A stretch of DNA of 64,000 bases from the NCBI RefSeq assembly GCF_026230175.1, contig NZ_CP104208.1, forward strand, positions 3,162,001 to 3,226,000, given 5' to 3'. The DNA comes from Desulfovibrio mangrovi (lineage in GTDB: Bacteria; Desulfobacterota; Desulfovibrionia; Desulfovibrionales; Desulfovibrionaceae). Position numbers and translations under genes: made by a program. Every line of letters starts with the position of its first letter. Position 1 is the first letter of the stretch. Under the pieces are notes generated by a model. The model had not been told where the DNA came from. It worked only from the letters and a program-made list of their open reading frames with translations, and made no database searches. Below are positions 25,421 to 37,029 of this stretch, in pieces.

Positions 25421-26218
25421 TTACGCCTCCACGGGCTTGCCGAACTTGAGTCGGTACAGGAAGTTGTAGAGCTTGTTGGACAGGGGCAGGGCGATGAGCA
25501 TGGACATGTACACGCCGTCCAGACCGGAAAGGGTGTTGCTGGCCACGCCGAAGGCCTGAATCTTGTCGGCCATCTCAGGATAAATGGCGGAAAGGCTGCC
25601 CACGGTGGCGGTCATCATGCTGGCGGAACCCACGCCGGAAGCCATGGCCAGCGCATAGGGGTGGAACACGTTCAGGATGCTCAGGAAAGAGGCAGCCAGA
25701 CCGAAGAAAATGGTGCCGAACACGGTGCCGCAGATGTACACGCCCATGACCCCGCGACCTTCAGCGGAATCAAGGCCGTAGATGTCGCCGATGAGGGCCA
25801 CGTTGGGCTCGCGGGCAATGGAATGCGCCGCGCCCACGGCTTCACGCTTGAGGCCGAGGAACATGGCAATGGGAATGCCTATGAGCAGGGTGCCGAGGTT
25901 GCCGAATTCCTGCAGCACGAGGGCGGGACCCGCCTTGAGGATTTCAAAGAACTTGGGGCCCACAAGGGTGCCGTAACGGGCCATGAGCAGCATCAGGGTC
26001 AGACTGACCAGCGCGCTGGCGTGGCCCATGTCCTTGTCCTTGACGACCTTAAGAAACTTGGGACCGAGAAAGGTGCCGATGAATACGGCGTAGAGCATGG
26101 GCAGCAGTACCAGCATGCCCGGGCCGACCTTGAATTTGAGAATGCCGATCGCTTCGGATGCGGCCACCAGAATCAGAACGATAAGGTGGATCTTCACATT
26201 CTTGATTGCGTCTAACAT
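25421..26218 (-). CDS. DUF3100-family membrane carrier, large subunit
   Basis: 265 aa, seven or eight membrane helices. GVGSASMMTATVGSLSAIYP is a glycine/serine-rich re-entrant-like stretch typical of carriers, and GILKFKVGPGMLVLLPMLYA opens the N-terminal domain. DUF3100 proteins cluster with M20 amidohydrolases, as here. The ATG at 26218 has AGGA 7-8 bases upstream. The 234 bases before it contain its promoter and the end of a divergent-function regulator gene on the same strand. Confidence 0.75.
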   Translation of the reverse strand: MLDAIKNVKIHLIVLILVAASEAIGILKFKVGPGMLVLLPMLYAVFIGTFLGPKFLKVVKDKDMGHASALVSLTLMLLMARYGTLVGPKFFEILKAGPALVLQEFGNLGTLLIGIPIAMFLGLKREAVGAAHSIAREPNVALIGDIYGLDSAEGRGVMGVYICGTVFGTIFFGLAASFLSILNVFHPYALAMASGVGSASMMTATVGSLSAIYPEMADKIQAFGVASNTLSGLDGVYMSMLIALPLSNKLYNFLYRLKFGKPVEA

Positions 26219-26452
26219 GATAAAATCCTGTTGTTTCGAATTGTGGCTGTTATTCTGCCCCGGCAGCGTTGCCTTTCGTCGCCCACGAAAGACAGGCTTC
26301 CTCGTACCGAAGCATCCTCCTCATAATAACGCTCACACATGGGATGTTCTTTCCCCTTTGTTGGTTTCCGCCCCCTCCTTGTTTAAAGGATTTCGTCTCG
26401 GTTTTCGGTCTTGTCAAAAATATGTCCGAAATTGACCAAAAAATATTGTGTA

Positions 26453-27742
26453 CTAAATTTCGATCTTTATGAGCATTTTTGGCCTGCCGACCTGATGTGC
26501 GGTTTCCTTTCCGGCCAGTGAAGCGTAGCCGCTGTCCAGAAAGCGCTTCAGAATCCTGCGGGCGCTGCGTTCACTTATGCCGAGGCAGGCGGCAAGGTCT
26601 GTGGAGTCGAAAACGCTCTTGCCGGTCTTGTCCATGACCGCGCGTATGCGGTCCACATGGCTGGGGCTGATGCCTATCTCCTCGGCTATGCGCAACTGGG
26701 CGGGGTCTTCAACGCGGGTCCGGTAGCGCAGTTCGTCTTCTTCGGCCAGCGGGCCGCGGATGAAGTCGCCGTGTACGAGAAAGAAGCCACCCTGCGGCAA
26801 GCGGCGGCCGCGTCCCAGCGCTTGGCGTGCGGATTTTTCTGCCTCGAAGGCTGTGGAGCCTATGCCGATGCCGGAGGAGAGCACGATGCCGTTGTCGCGT
26901 CCCCACGACATGAGGTGTGAGAACATGTCCAGATGCACGGGGCTTTCCATGACGCCGCGGGTGGAGAAAATGGCAAACTCCCCTTTGCCTACGTTGAACA
27001 GGCTGCCCTGCACTGCGCGCACGTAGTTGAGCAGTTCGGGGAATATGCGCCCTTCATCCCGCATGTATTCATACTCGTTTTTGTTCTGTTCATCGCTGCG
27101 GTGCAGGCTGACGATCTGGATGGCAATGCCTGCGGAACGCAGGTCGCGGGCGGCGATGTCAGCAAGGAGGCGCTCCATGGTTTCCCGTACCTGCAGGGCG
27201 CTGGGCAGCATGCGGAACGCAGGCAGGCCGAGGGCCGACAGTTCGCTGTATACGGAGCCGAAACCGGAGATGGCCAGATCGGCCTGTCCGGATTCCAGCA
27301 GTTCACGGTGTCGCTGCAGATACGCTTCTTCCCTGTGCTGCACGGCAAAGGGCATGGAGTGCACCTTGTGGAAGGAGATGCCGTACTCGCGAATAACCTC
27401 GCGAAGAATGGCGTTGGTTACCACGTCTATGCTGATGCGTTCAAAGGGAATGCCGCTGCGCTGGATTTCGGAAAAGACGCGCAGCAGGGAATATGCGCCT
27501 CGTTCGATCTGGGCATAAGGCTTGGTCACCACGCCGCGGGCCTTGGCCGCCTCCTGCACGCCGATGCCGGAAAAGAGCAGGCCGTCACATTCGCGCTGAC
27601 TTTGCTCCAGCACTTCATAGGTGTCTTCTATGTGCTCGCGAATGTAGCTCCGGAAGTTCAGGTCGGGAAAGAAGCGCGTGGCAGCTTCAAGCATGACCTG
27701 TACGGAGTCTGATGGACCTATGAGGGCGATTGTTTCACTCAT
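26453..27742 (-). CDS. Putative sensor-regulator with GGDEF-like middle and C-terminal HTH
   Basis: About 429 aa if it starts at the ATG at 27742 (MSETIALIGPS); in-frame Mets up to 27886 exist and no start has a clear ribosome site. Residues 1-200 look like a two-lobed ligand-binding region. About 205-350 has the pattern of a degenerate GGDEF/GTP-cyclohydrolase-III fold (NVGKGEFAIFSTRG, SSGIGIGSTAFEAEKSARQAL), and about 370-429 is a winged helix (GISPSHVDRI, DLAACLGISERSARRILKRF). It is upstream of, and co-directional with, the DUF3100/M20 operon, and divergent from marR. It likely regulates the DUF3100/M20 genes (inference). I do not know a named family. Confidence 0.6.
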   Translation of the reverse strand: MSETIALIGPSDSVQVMLEAATRFFPDLNFRSYIREHIEDTYEVLEQSQRECDGLLFSGIGVQEAAKARGVVTKPYAQIERGAYSLLRVFSEIQRSGIPFERISIDVVTNAILREVIREYGISFHKVHSMPFAVQHREEAYLQRHRELLESGQADLAISGFGSVYSELSALGLPAFRMLPSALQVRETMERLLADIAARDLRSAGIAIQIVSLHRSDEQNKNEYEYMRDEGRIFPELLNYVRAVQGSLFNVGKGEFAIFSTRGVMESPVHLDMFSHLMSWGRDNGIVLSSGIGIGSTAFEAEKSARQALGRGRRLPQGGFFLVHGDFIRGPLAEEDELRYRTRVEDPAQLRIAEEIGISPSHVDRIRAVMDKTGKSVFDSTDLAACLGISERSARRILKRFLDSGYASLAGKETAHQVGRPKMLIKIEI

Positions 27743-27911
27743 CTCTTGCAAGGGAGTCCGGTTGCCGGTGGTTCGCATGTATTCGGTGCGCATGTCTGAT
27801 GTCATGGCCGGAATAGGACCGTAATTCTCGGTACAGTGCCGCGAAATGACAATGATGTCAAGAATGTGGCGGGTGATACCTTGCAAATTGTGAGTGTTTG
27901 CTTTATCTTTA

Positions 27912-27944
27912 CGTCAAGATAATTCACGTGAAGAATAATTGACG
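27912..27944. promoter_or_regulatory. Nested palindrome in the regulator/marR divergent region (operator candidate)
   Basis: CGTCAA (27912-27917) and TTGACG (27939-27944) flank, almost concentrically, the perfect palindrome TTCACGTGAA (27923-27932). The element ends 19 bases before the marR start, where MarR-family repressors normally bind their own promoter. Confidence 0.5.
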
Positions 27945-27963
27945 GCAAGCAAGGAGACTGCAC

Positions 27964-28446
27964 ATGGATATGATAGACCGCCTGCAGGAGCAGTGGGCAG
28001 CGGAGCGGCCCGACCTGGATGCCTCGTTCATGGGGGTGTGCGGGCGTCTCATGTTGGTGAACAAGCTGCTGGATCAGCGCGCGGAGAGTTTTCTCAAGCC
28101 CTATTGTCTGACCCAGCCGGAGTTTGATGTGCTGGCGGTGCTGCGGCGGTTCGGAGAACCCTACAGGCTTTCTGCCGGGGAGCTGTGCGAGCATGCCCTG
28201 CTTTCTAGCGGTGCCATGACCAACCGTATAGACAGGTTGGAATCGAAAGGGCTTGTGCGGCGCGAGCCAAATCCTCAGGACCGGCGGGGCGTGTTCGTCT
28301 CGCTTACCGCGAGCGGACTGGCGCTTATTGACGGTCTGATGCCGGAACGGCTGGAAAGCCTGCGCGATGCAGTGTCCGTGTTGTCCGATGACGACAGGAA
28401 CCAGTTGGATGCCATTCTCAAACGGTTGGTGACGGCGCTTGCCTGA
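27964..28446 (+). CDS. MarR-family transcriptional regulator
   Basis: 160 aa. Winged helix at residues 45-115: LTQPEFDVLAVLRRFG, LSAGELCEHALLSSGAMTNRIDRLESKGLVRREPNPQDRRGVFVSLT, the last including the D-x-R-x wing motif of MarR proteins. Flanking helices form the dimer. AAGGAG precedes the ATG. It is followed after 25 bases by a LOG-family gene, so it probably controls itself, that gene and possibly the divergent regulator, through the palindrome at 27912-27944. Inducer unknown. Confidence 0.88.
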   Translation: MDMIDRLQEQWAAERPDLDASFMGVCGRLMLVNKLLDQRAESFLKPYCLTQPEFDVLAVLRRFGEPYRLSAGELCEHALLSSGAMTNRIDRLESKGLVRREPNPQDRRGVFVSLTASGLALIDGLMPERLESLRDAVSVLSDDDRNQLDAILKRLVTALA

Positions 28447-28471
28447 GCGCGTCTGAACAGGAGGAAAAGCA

Positions 28472-29020
28472 GTGCAGTCCATTTGCATTTTTCTGGGGGC
28501 CAGCTGCGGCAATGACCCTATTTATATGGATGCGGCGTCCGCCATGGGGCGCGAGCTTGCCGCACGTGGCATAACCTGTGTGTATGGCGGTTCCTGCACG
28601 GGACTCATGAACCGTCTTGCAGACAGCGCGCTGGAGGCAGGGGGCCGGGTCGTGGGAGTGACCGTGCAGGCCCTCAAGGATAAGGAAGAGTTCCACAGGG
28701 GGCTCAGCGAACTGCATGTGATGCCGACCATGCACGCACGCAAGAAGCTCATGTTTGATCTTTCCGAAGCGTTCATTGCCCTGCCGGGCGGCATAGGAAC
28801 CTATGAAGAGTTCTTCGAGGTCTACACGCACAGGCAGATGGGGCTTCATTCCAAGCCCTGCGCCCTGCTGAACGTGAACGGATTCTATTCTCCCATGGAG
28901 CTCATGATGCGCAAGGCCGCGCAGGAAGGCTTCATGAAGACGCCGCACGAAGAGTCCATCCTCATTGCCGAGACTCCCGCAGAGATGTTGGACAGGCTGC
29001 TGGGGTTGCCGCGCGGTTGA
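28472..29020 (+). CDS. LOG-family protein (TIGR00730 Rossmann fold, nucleotide 5'-monophosphate phosphoribohydrolase type)
   Basis: 182 aa, GTG start with GGAGG about 10 bases upstream. ICIFLGASCGNDPIY at the N-terminus, YGGSCTGLMNRLADSAL near 38, and the diagnostic LPGGIGTYEEFFE near 101 (PGGxGTxxE) define the lysine-decarboxylase-like/LOG family, which hydrolyses AMP or cytokinin nucleotides. The Arg of the MHARKKLMFD segment is also conserved. It forms an operon with marR and is followed by a strong bidirectional terminator. Confidence 0.85.
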   Translation: MQSICIFLGASCGNDPIYMDAASAMGRELAARGITCVYGGSCTGLMNRLADSALEAGGRVVGVTVQALKDKEEFHRGLSELHVMPTMHARKKLMFDLSEAFIALPGGIGTYEEFFEVYTHRQMGLHSKPCALLNVNGFYSPMELMMRKAAQEGFMKTPHEESILIAETPAEMLDRLLGLPRG

Positions 29021-29053
29021 TAGGGCACAACACGTCTGCAGCCCTGAAACAAG

Positions 29054-29090
29054 AAGCGGGAGGCCGGATCTGATCCGGTCTCCCGCTTTT
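29054..29090. terminator. Bidirectional terminator between LOG and MerR genes
   Basis: 17-bp stem AAGCGGGAGGCCGGATC with a single-base loop and one G-U pair, followed by TTTT on the plus side. The convergent merR gene ends 18 bases further on. Confidence 0.85.
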
Positions 29091-29107
29091 CATGCATGGA
29101 ATGGCGG

Positions 29108-29959
29108 TTAGGCCACTGCGCCCTGACGGGTTGCCTTGATGAGGATTTCCGTCACGAACTGGCTGTCGTTGCGCGTGGTCCAGTAGTCAGTGACATAGCG
29201 CTCGTAAGTCTCTTCGCCGAGAGCGTATCCGAACTTGTTGGCCCAGCGGCATATCTTGCTGTAGGTCTCGTGAAGGGTGTCGTGCGTGCCGATGTGGTAG
29301 CACGATGCCATCAGGTATCCTCCCAGCTTGACGCGGGTTGTTTCAGGCGCAGGCATCAGCGTTTTCTGCAGAATGCGGATATGCTGCGGTTTGTTCTGCA
29401 TTCTGCTCTTGAGAGAGGAAAAGTTCAGGATGACGGGGCCGGTAATTTCGTTGTTCTGGCTTTCGACATAGTTGGTCCATTCAATATTGATGATGGCCCC
29501 CTTGATGTCGTTGTCGAATTCCTGCTCCTGAAACATGTATTCGCTGGACTCGACGAACTTGATGGAAACTTCGCGGATATCGTTCTCGAGCACCATCTCC
29601 GCTTCGGAGATGAGGTCGTACCAATCCTTGACGGAGACATACTGCCTGCGAATGTCTTCTTGCAGCTTCTCGAGTTCTTCGATCTTGGATGTGAAGGAAC
29701 TTTTGATGGCTTTGTACACGTTGGATGTCGTCTTCCCTTCGATGAAGTCGCGCATCTCTTCGAGCTTGAAGCCCATCTGCTTGTAATATTTGATAACCGG
29801 AACAGCCAGCAGGGATTCGTAGGTGTAGTATCGGTAGTTGTTATAGTCCTGCCGCTGTGAGGTGATAAGATCTATGTTGTCGTAATATCGCAACGCCTTT
29901 TTGGATATGTTGCAGATTCGACTCACATCTCCGATGGAGTATTTGATCTTACTCTTCAT
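29108..29959 (-). CDS. BmrR-like MerR-family regulator of the cut locus
   Basis: 283 aa. MerR DNA-binding domain at 1-75 (YSIGDVSRICNISKKALRYYDNIDL, NYRYYTYESLLAVPVIKYYKQMGF), coiled-coil dimer helix at about 80-125, then a GyrI-like/BmrR-type effector domain (GGYLMASCYHIGTHDTLHETYSKI, EETYERYVTDYW, FVTEILIKA). BmrR-type pockets bind lipophilic or quaternary cations, so choline, trimethylamine or a related amine is the natural candidate ligand here. Both promoters that leave the 31.6-32.1 kb intergenic region have the long spacer and dyad that MerR proteins need. The regulator role is inference from this match. Confidence 0.85.
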   Translation of the reverse strand: MKSKIKYSIGDVSRICNISKKALRYYDNIDLITSQRQDYNNYRYYTYESLLAVPVIKYYKQMGFKLEEMRDFIEGKTTSNVYKAIKSSFTSKIEELEKLQEDIRRQYVSVKDWYDLISEAEMVLENDIREVSIKFVESSEYMFQEQEFDNDIKGAIINIEWTNYVESQNNEITGPVILNFSSLKSRMQNKPQHIRILQKTLMPAPETTRVKLGGYLMASCYHIGTHDTLHETYSKICRWANKFGYALGEETYERYVTDYWTTRNDSQFVTEILIKATRQGAVA

Positions 29960-30172
29960 GGTGTCTACCTCGTCTTGTTGCGCTCGCCTGATTTCGCCCG
30001 CCCGCTTCCCTCGCCGGAATTCTTGCCGCTAACGTTTGTGCCGCTGCAAAAAAAGTCCGATGCGGTGTCATGAACGAAAATCAGCTGCAATAACCCTTGG
30101 CGTCCCTCAAGAAATAATGATGCCGCACTGTTAAGGGACGTCTTGCCCTGACACGCAATGCCCAATTTAATA

Positions 30173-30209
30173 AAAAAGAGGGCCCCCCTGCAGCAGGACA
30201 GCCCTCTTA
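30173..30209 (-). terminator. Terminator of small-protein/DMT carrier operon
   Basis: On the minus strand AAGAGGGC ... GCCCTCTT followed by TTTT, starting 22 bases after the stop of the small gene. A short frame (29965-30234) that overlaps this hairpin is not a gene. The remainder, 29960-30172, is the merR promoter region without a dyad as good as those near 32 kb. Confidence 0.8.
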
Positions 30210-30230
30210 TACAGTCATTCAACCTTACAA

Positions 30231-30497
30231 TCAATCCTTGATGTAGCGGTTGATGGTGGCGGCACCTTCGTCGTGTGCCCGGTAGTAGACCCGCAGTTCG
30301 TTGGCGTGGTCCATGTCGAAGCGGGCCTCTTCAAGCAGGCCGTTGGCTTCGGCGGTCATCAGTGCGTTGATGACAGCGGGCTTCTTGAAGGCCTGGAAGT
30401 GACCGTAGCTGTCCTTCAGGGCAGCCATCACGTCGTCTGCGCAGGCTTCTTCAACCTTGGTGAAATGCTTCAGAATTGCATAGTTAAGCGGTTGCAT
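30231..30497 (-). CDS. Small conserved-looking protein co-transcribed with DMT carrier
   Basis: 88 aa, soluble. YAILKHFTKVEEACADDVMAALKDSYGHF, VINALMTAEANGLLEEARFD and LRVYYRAHDEGAATINRYI read as a small winged-helix-like fold of three helices and a beta hairpin. There is no signal peptide, membrane helix or cysteine cluster. It lies 8 bases after the DMT carrier and before the terminator. No family recognised; a small regulator or cytosolic partner of the carrier is possible. Confidence 0.65.
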   Translation of the reverse strand: MQPLNYAILKHFTKVEEACADDVMAALKDSYGHFQAFKKPAVINALMTAEANGLLEEARFDMDHANELRVYYRAHDEGAATINRYIKD

Positions 30498-30505
30498 GTG
30501 TCCTC

Positions 30506-31579
30506 CTACTTCTTCTTGAGCAGATCAAAGGGGTTCATGGCGATGATGAAGATACCGGCAACCATGACAACAGCTGCTGCCCATGCGACGGGAGGCATGG
30601 ACCAGCCGTCCATACCGAATGCGAGACCGAGAACGATCCAGCAGCAGAAGGGGCCCCAGAAGGAGAAGGTGCCGTTGCAGGACATGCCCAGTGCGGCGCC
30701 GCACATGGCGTTGCCCTTGTACCAGAACATGAAGGTCAGGTAGGCGCTCAGACCGGCCAGAACGAACCATACCATGGCTTCGCCGTCGGTGAAGGAACGC
30801 ATGACCATGCCCACGGTGTCAACTTCGGAGATCATGCCGAAGAGGGGCACCAGAATGATCAGGTTGGAAAGACCGGAAGTAACCTGACGGATGGTGATGC
30901 CGATTTCGGGGTCGATCATGGAGGTGCCGTAACCGCACACGCAGCCTTCAATACCCCAGCACAGAGCAGCGATGAAGCCGAAGAACATGCCCATGACAAG
31001 GCCGTCCGGCACTTCGTCGCCCAGACCGGTGCTGCCGATCATGAAGCTGGCGAGGAAGCAGATGGCGATACCGAGCAGCATGCGGCTGGTCAGTTCCTGC
31101 TTGAAGAGGAAACGGCCGAGAATGGCGCCGATGGCGGGGCACAGAGCGCTGATCGGAACAACGATGGAACCGGCTTTCTGCAGACCTACAACGTAGGCGG
31201 TGCTGGCGAGGGGGCCGCCGATGATGGCAGCGGCAACCATGACCAGACCGGGCTTGGTCTTGATGCAGCGTACAAAGTCACCGAAGCGGCCGCGGGCCTT
31301 GGCAATGCCCATGGCCCAGAAGGCGCTGCAGGTGTCAGTGGTTGCGGCACCGAGTGCGCTCAGCAGGTAGGTTACGGCAAATACGGAAAGGCCGGAATTT
31401 TCGCCGTACCATTCAATCCATACACCCTTGGACATGCCGAGGGTCATGAATGCGGTATAGAAACCGTACAGCAGGCCGGAAAGCAGGGCGATGATGATGC
31501 CCTTACGCTTGAAGTCAGCCGCCAGTCTGGTTTTGGCAGCAATGGCTGCCGGGTTAGGTAAAACTAAGGTTTGCCCCAT
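30506..31579 (-). CDS. DMT-superfamily (EamA-like) transporter of the cut locus
   Basis: 357 aa from the ATG at 31579, 6 bases after AAGGAG; the frame extends upstream without support. Ten membrane helices in two EamA-like repeats (GIIIALLSGLLYGFYTAFM, GLVMGMFFGFIAALCWGIEG, VAWAAAVVMVAGIFIIAM). AYVVGLQKAGSIVVPISALCPAIGAILGRFLF is the classical end of an EamA repeat. Its promoter carries the same dyad as the cut operon promoter, so it belongs to the regulon. It may import choline or export trimethylamine; both fit, and no other choline carrier is visible in the window. Confidence 0.82.
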   Translation of the reverse strand: MGQTLVLPNPAAIAAKTRLAADFKRKGIIIALLSGLLYGFYTAFMTLGMSKGVWIEWYGENSGLSVFAVTYLLSALGAATTDTCSAFWAMGIAKARGRFGDFVRCIKTKPGLVMVAAAIIGGPLASTAYVVGLQKAGSIVVPISALCPAIGAILGRFLFKQELTSRMLLGIAICFLASFMIGSTGLGDEVPDGLVMGMFFGFIAALCWGIEGCVCGYGTSMIDPEIGITIRQVTSGLSNLIILVPLFGMISEVDTVGMVMRSFTDGEAMVWFVLAGLSAYLTFMFWYKGNAMCGAALGMSCNGTFSFWGPFCCWIVLGLAFGMDGWSMPPVAWAAAVVMVAGIFIIAMNPFDLLKKK

Positions 31580-31671
31580 GTTCATCTCCTTGCACCTATT
31601 GGTAGTTTCGGGTTCTACCATTTTGTGTGTGTAATGTAGCCCACTTGTGCACGTAGGGTTTTCCAATTGTT

Positions 31672-31702
31672 GTCATAGCATTCCCCTTAAGGGGAAGGTC
31701 AA
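31672..31702 (-). promoter_or_regulatory. MerR-type promoter of the DMT carrier operon
   Basis: Minus strand: -35 TTGACC (31702-31697), 19-bp spacer, -10 TATGAC (31677-31672). The spacer begins with the perfect 16-bp dyad TTCCCCTTAAGGGGAA (31681-31696), which abuts the -35. A 19-bp spacer with central dyad symmetry is the signature of promoters activated by MerR-family DNA twisting. The leader to the ATG is about 85 bases. Confidence 0.75.
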
Positions 31703-32044
31703 TGGCAAATTGTAAGAATGCACAAAAGTGGCGCTCTAAAAAATCAAAGGGCGCACCTGCAAAATAGTCTTTTTGCTTCAATGTCGCGCTATTGAGGGCG
31801 CGTGTGCTTTTTTTCACCGCTTGAAAATATTTTTTCAGGAAAGCCGCTGTTTGTACGCACAATTCGTAAAATCAGGCCCTTAAGGGCACCTTTCTTCCCT
31901 CCAAGGGGCATTTTTTGGCCCGAATCTCATCCCTTTTCTGCCCATTTCCGATGCCTGCGATTTTTTTCTCAAGGCAAAATCAAATAAAATCTCCTGCGAT
32001 AACAGGGTGTAAAAGCCCTATCCCCGTTTTTTTTTGAAAGGGTG
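31703..32044. other. AT-rich control region between divergent cut promoters
   Basis: 342 bases with no credible gene. It holds a perfect palindrome GCCCTTAAGGGC (31876-31887), a degenerate copy of the promoter dyad TTCCCT-CCAA-GGGGCA (31895-31910), and long T/A tracts up to the cut promoter. These could be auxiliary MerR sites or bend elements. Confidence 0.5.
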
Positions 32045-32076
32045 TTGACTTTCCCCTTTGGGGGAAGGGCTAGGGT
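32045..32076 (+). promoter_or_regulatory. MerR-type promoter of the cut microcompartment operon
   Basis: -35 TTGACT (32045-32050), 20-bp spacer, -10 TAGGGT (32071-32076). The dyad TTCCCCTTTGGGGGAA (32051-32066) abuts the -35 exactly as in the opposite promoter at 31672-31702. The leader of about 80 bases before the first shell gene includes a small hairpin (GCCTC-ATCCC-GAGGC). Confidence 0.78.
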
Positions 32077-32163
32077 TTACGCACGCTGGGCAAAAGTAGG
32101 CCCGAAGGAGACGCCTCATCCCGAGGCATAAATGAAATAGCTAAGCACTGAGGTGGTAGCGGA

Positions 32164-32790
32164 ATGGGTGAATTTAAGAGGTACTACGGCGAAGAGGCTC
32201 TGGGACTCATCGAGACCCTCGGAATGGTTCCGGCAATCAACGGCGCGGACAAGATGCTCAAGGCCGCCAATGTTGAACTGATTTCTTACGAAAACGTGGG
32301 CTCCACGCTGGTAACCGTTATGGTGAAGGGCGACGTGGCTGCCGTTCAGGCCGCTGTGGACGCAGGCAAGGTTGCCGCCGGCGAAATCGGCAAGCTGACC
32401 GCATACAATGTTATGCCCCGTCCCATCCGCCCCGTGGGCGAAATCGTTTCCGTGCACGGCATTGAAGACGAAGAACTGGAAGGCAGCAGCGAACGCCCCC
32501 GTGCCATGGGCCTGATCGAAACCTTCGGCATCGTATACGTGCTTGAAGCTGCTGACGCAATGCTCAAGACCGCCGACGTGGAACTGATCGGCTACGAAAA
32601 CGTGGCTTCCGGCTACATCTCCGTTCTGGTTCAGGGCGACGTTGCAGCATGCAAGGCTGCTGTTGAAGCCGGTGTGAAGGCTGTGGAAGCCATGGGCACC
32701 AACGTATACAGCTCCCTCGTCATTCCCACCCCCCATCCTGACGTAGCCCGCATTACCAAGCGTTACAGACTGGAAAACCTGCTTCCCTAA
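32164..32790 (+). CDS. Tandem-domain shell protein (BMC-T trimer)
   Basis: 208 aa with two BMC domains. The first (about 8-92) has GLIETLGMVPAINGADKMLKAANVELISYENVGSTLVTVMVKGDV in the usual order; the second (about 115-198) repeats GLIETFGIVYVLEAADAMLKTADVELIGYENV. An acidic linker of about 20 residues connects them. Such proteins form pseudo-hexameric trimers in microcompartment facets, some with gated pores. The pore loops VGST and VASG differ between the halves, and there is no cysteine at either, so no Fe-S cluster is expected. First gene of the cut operon, about 90 bases downstream of the MerR-type promoter. Confidence 0.92.
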   Translation: MGEFKRYYGEEALGLIETLGMVPAINGADKMLKAANVELISYENVGSTLVTVMVKGDVAAVQAAVDAGKVAAGEIGKLTAYNVMPRPIRPVGEIVSVHGIEDEELEGSSERPRAMGLIETFGIVYVLEAADAMLKTADVELIGYENVASGYISVLVQGDVAACKAAVEAGVKAVEAMGTNVYSSLVIPTPHPDVARITKRYRLENLLP

Positions 32791-32894
32791 CGGAACACCG
32801 AGGCAGTGAGGACTGCCGGACGTGAAGTCGGTCCCTCCGGACTGCCGCTTCCGCTCCGGCCACAAGGAATACGAAGGCCAAGGGGTACACGATA

Positions 32895-36952
<4,058 letters not shown>

Positions 36953-37029
36953 CTGATCGACATACTGATTGAATAAACCCTTCGGGATTCGAACTACCGC
37001 AAGCAACCGGAAACACCAGAGGCAAGACC

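Noticed and set aside
23801-26215. 804-aa plus-strand ORF
   Set aside because: His/Gly/Asp-rich shadow of the M20 and DUF3100 genes on the minus strand.
26427-26462. Inverted repeat CGAAATT ... AATTTCG as an operator of the DUF3100 operon
   Set aside because: Short AT-rich arms, overlaps the 3' end of the regulator gene, and no second copy was seen; too weak to list.
29965-30234. 89-aa minus-strand ORF
   Set aside because: Covers the terminator hairpin of the upstream operon and the merR promoter region; no ribosome site or family.
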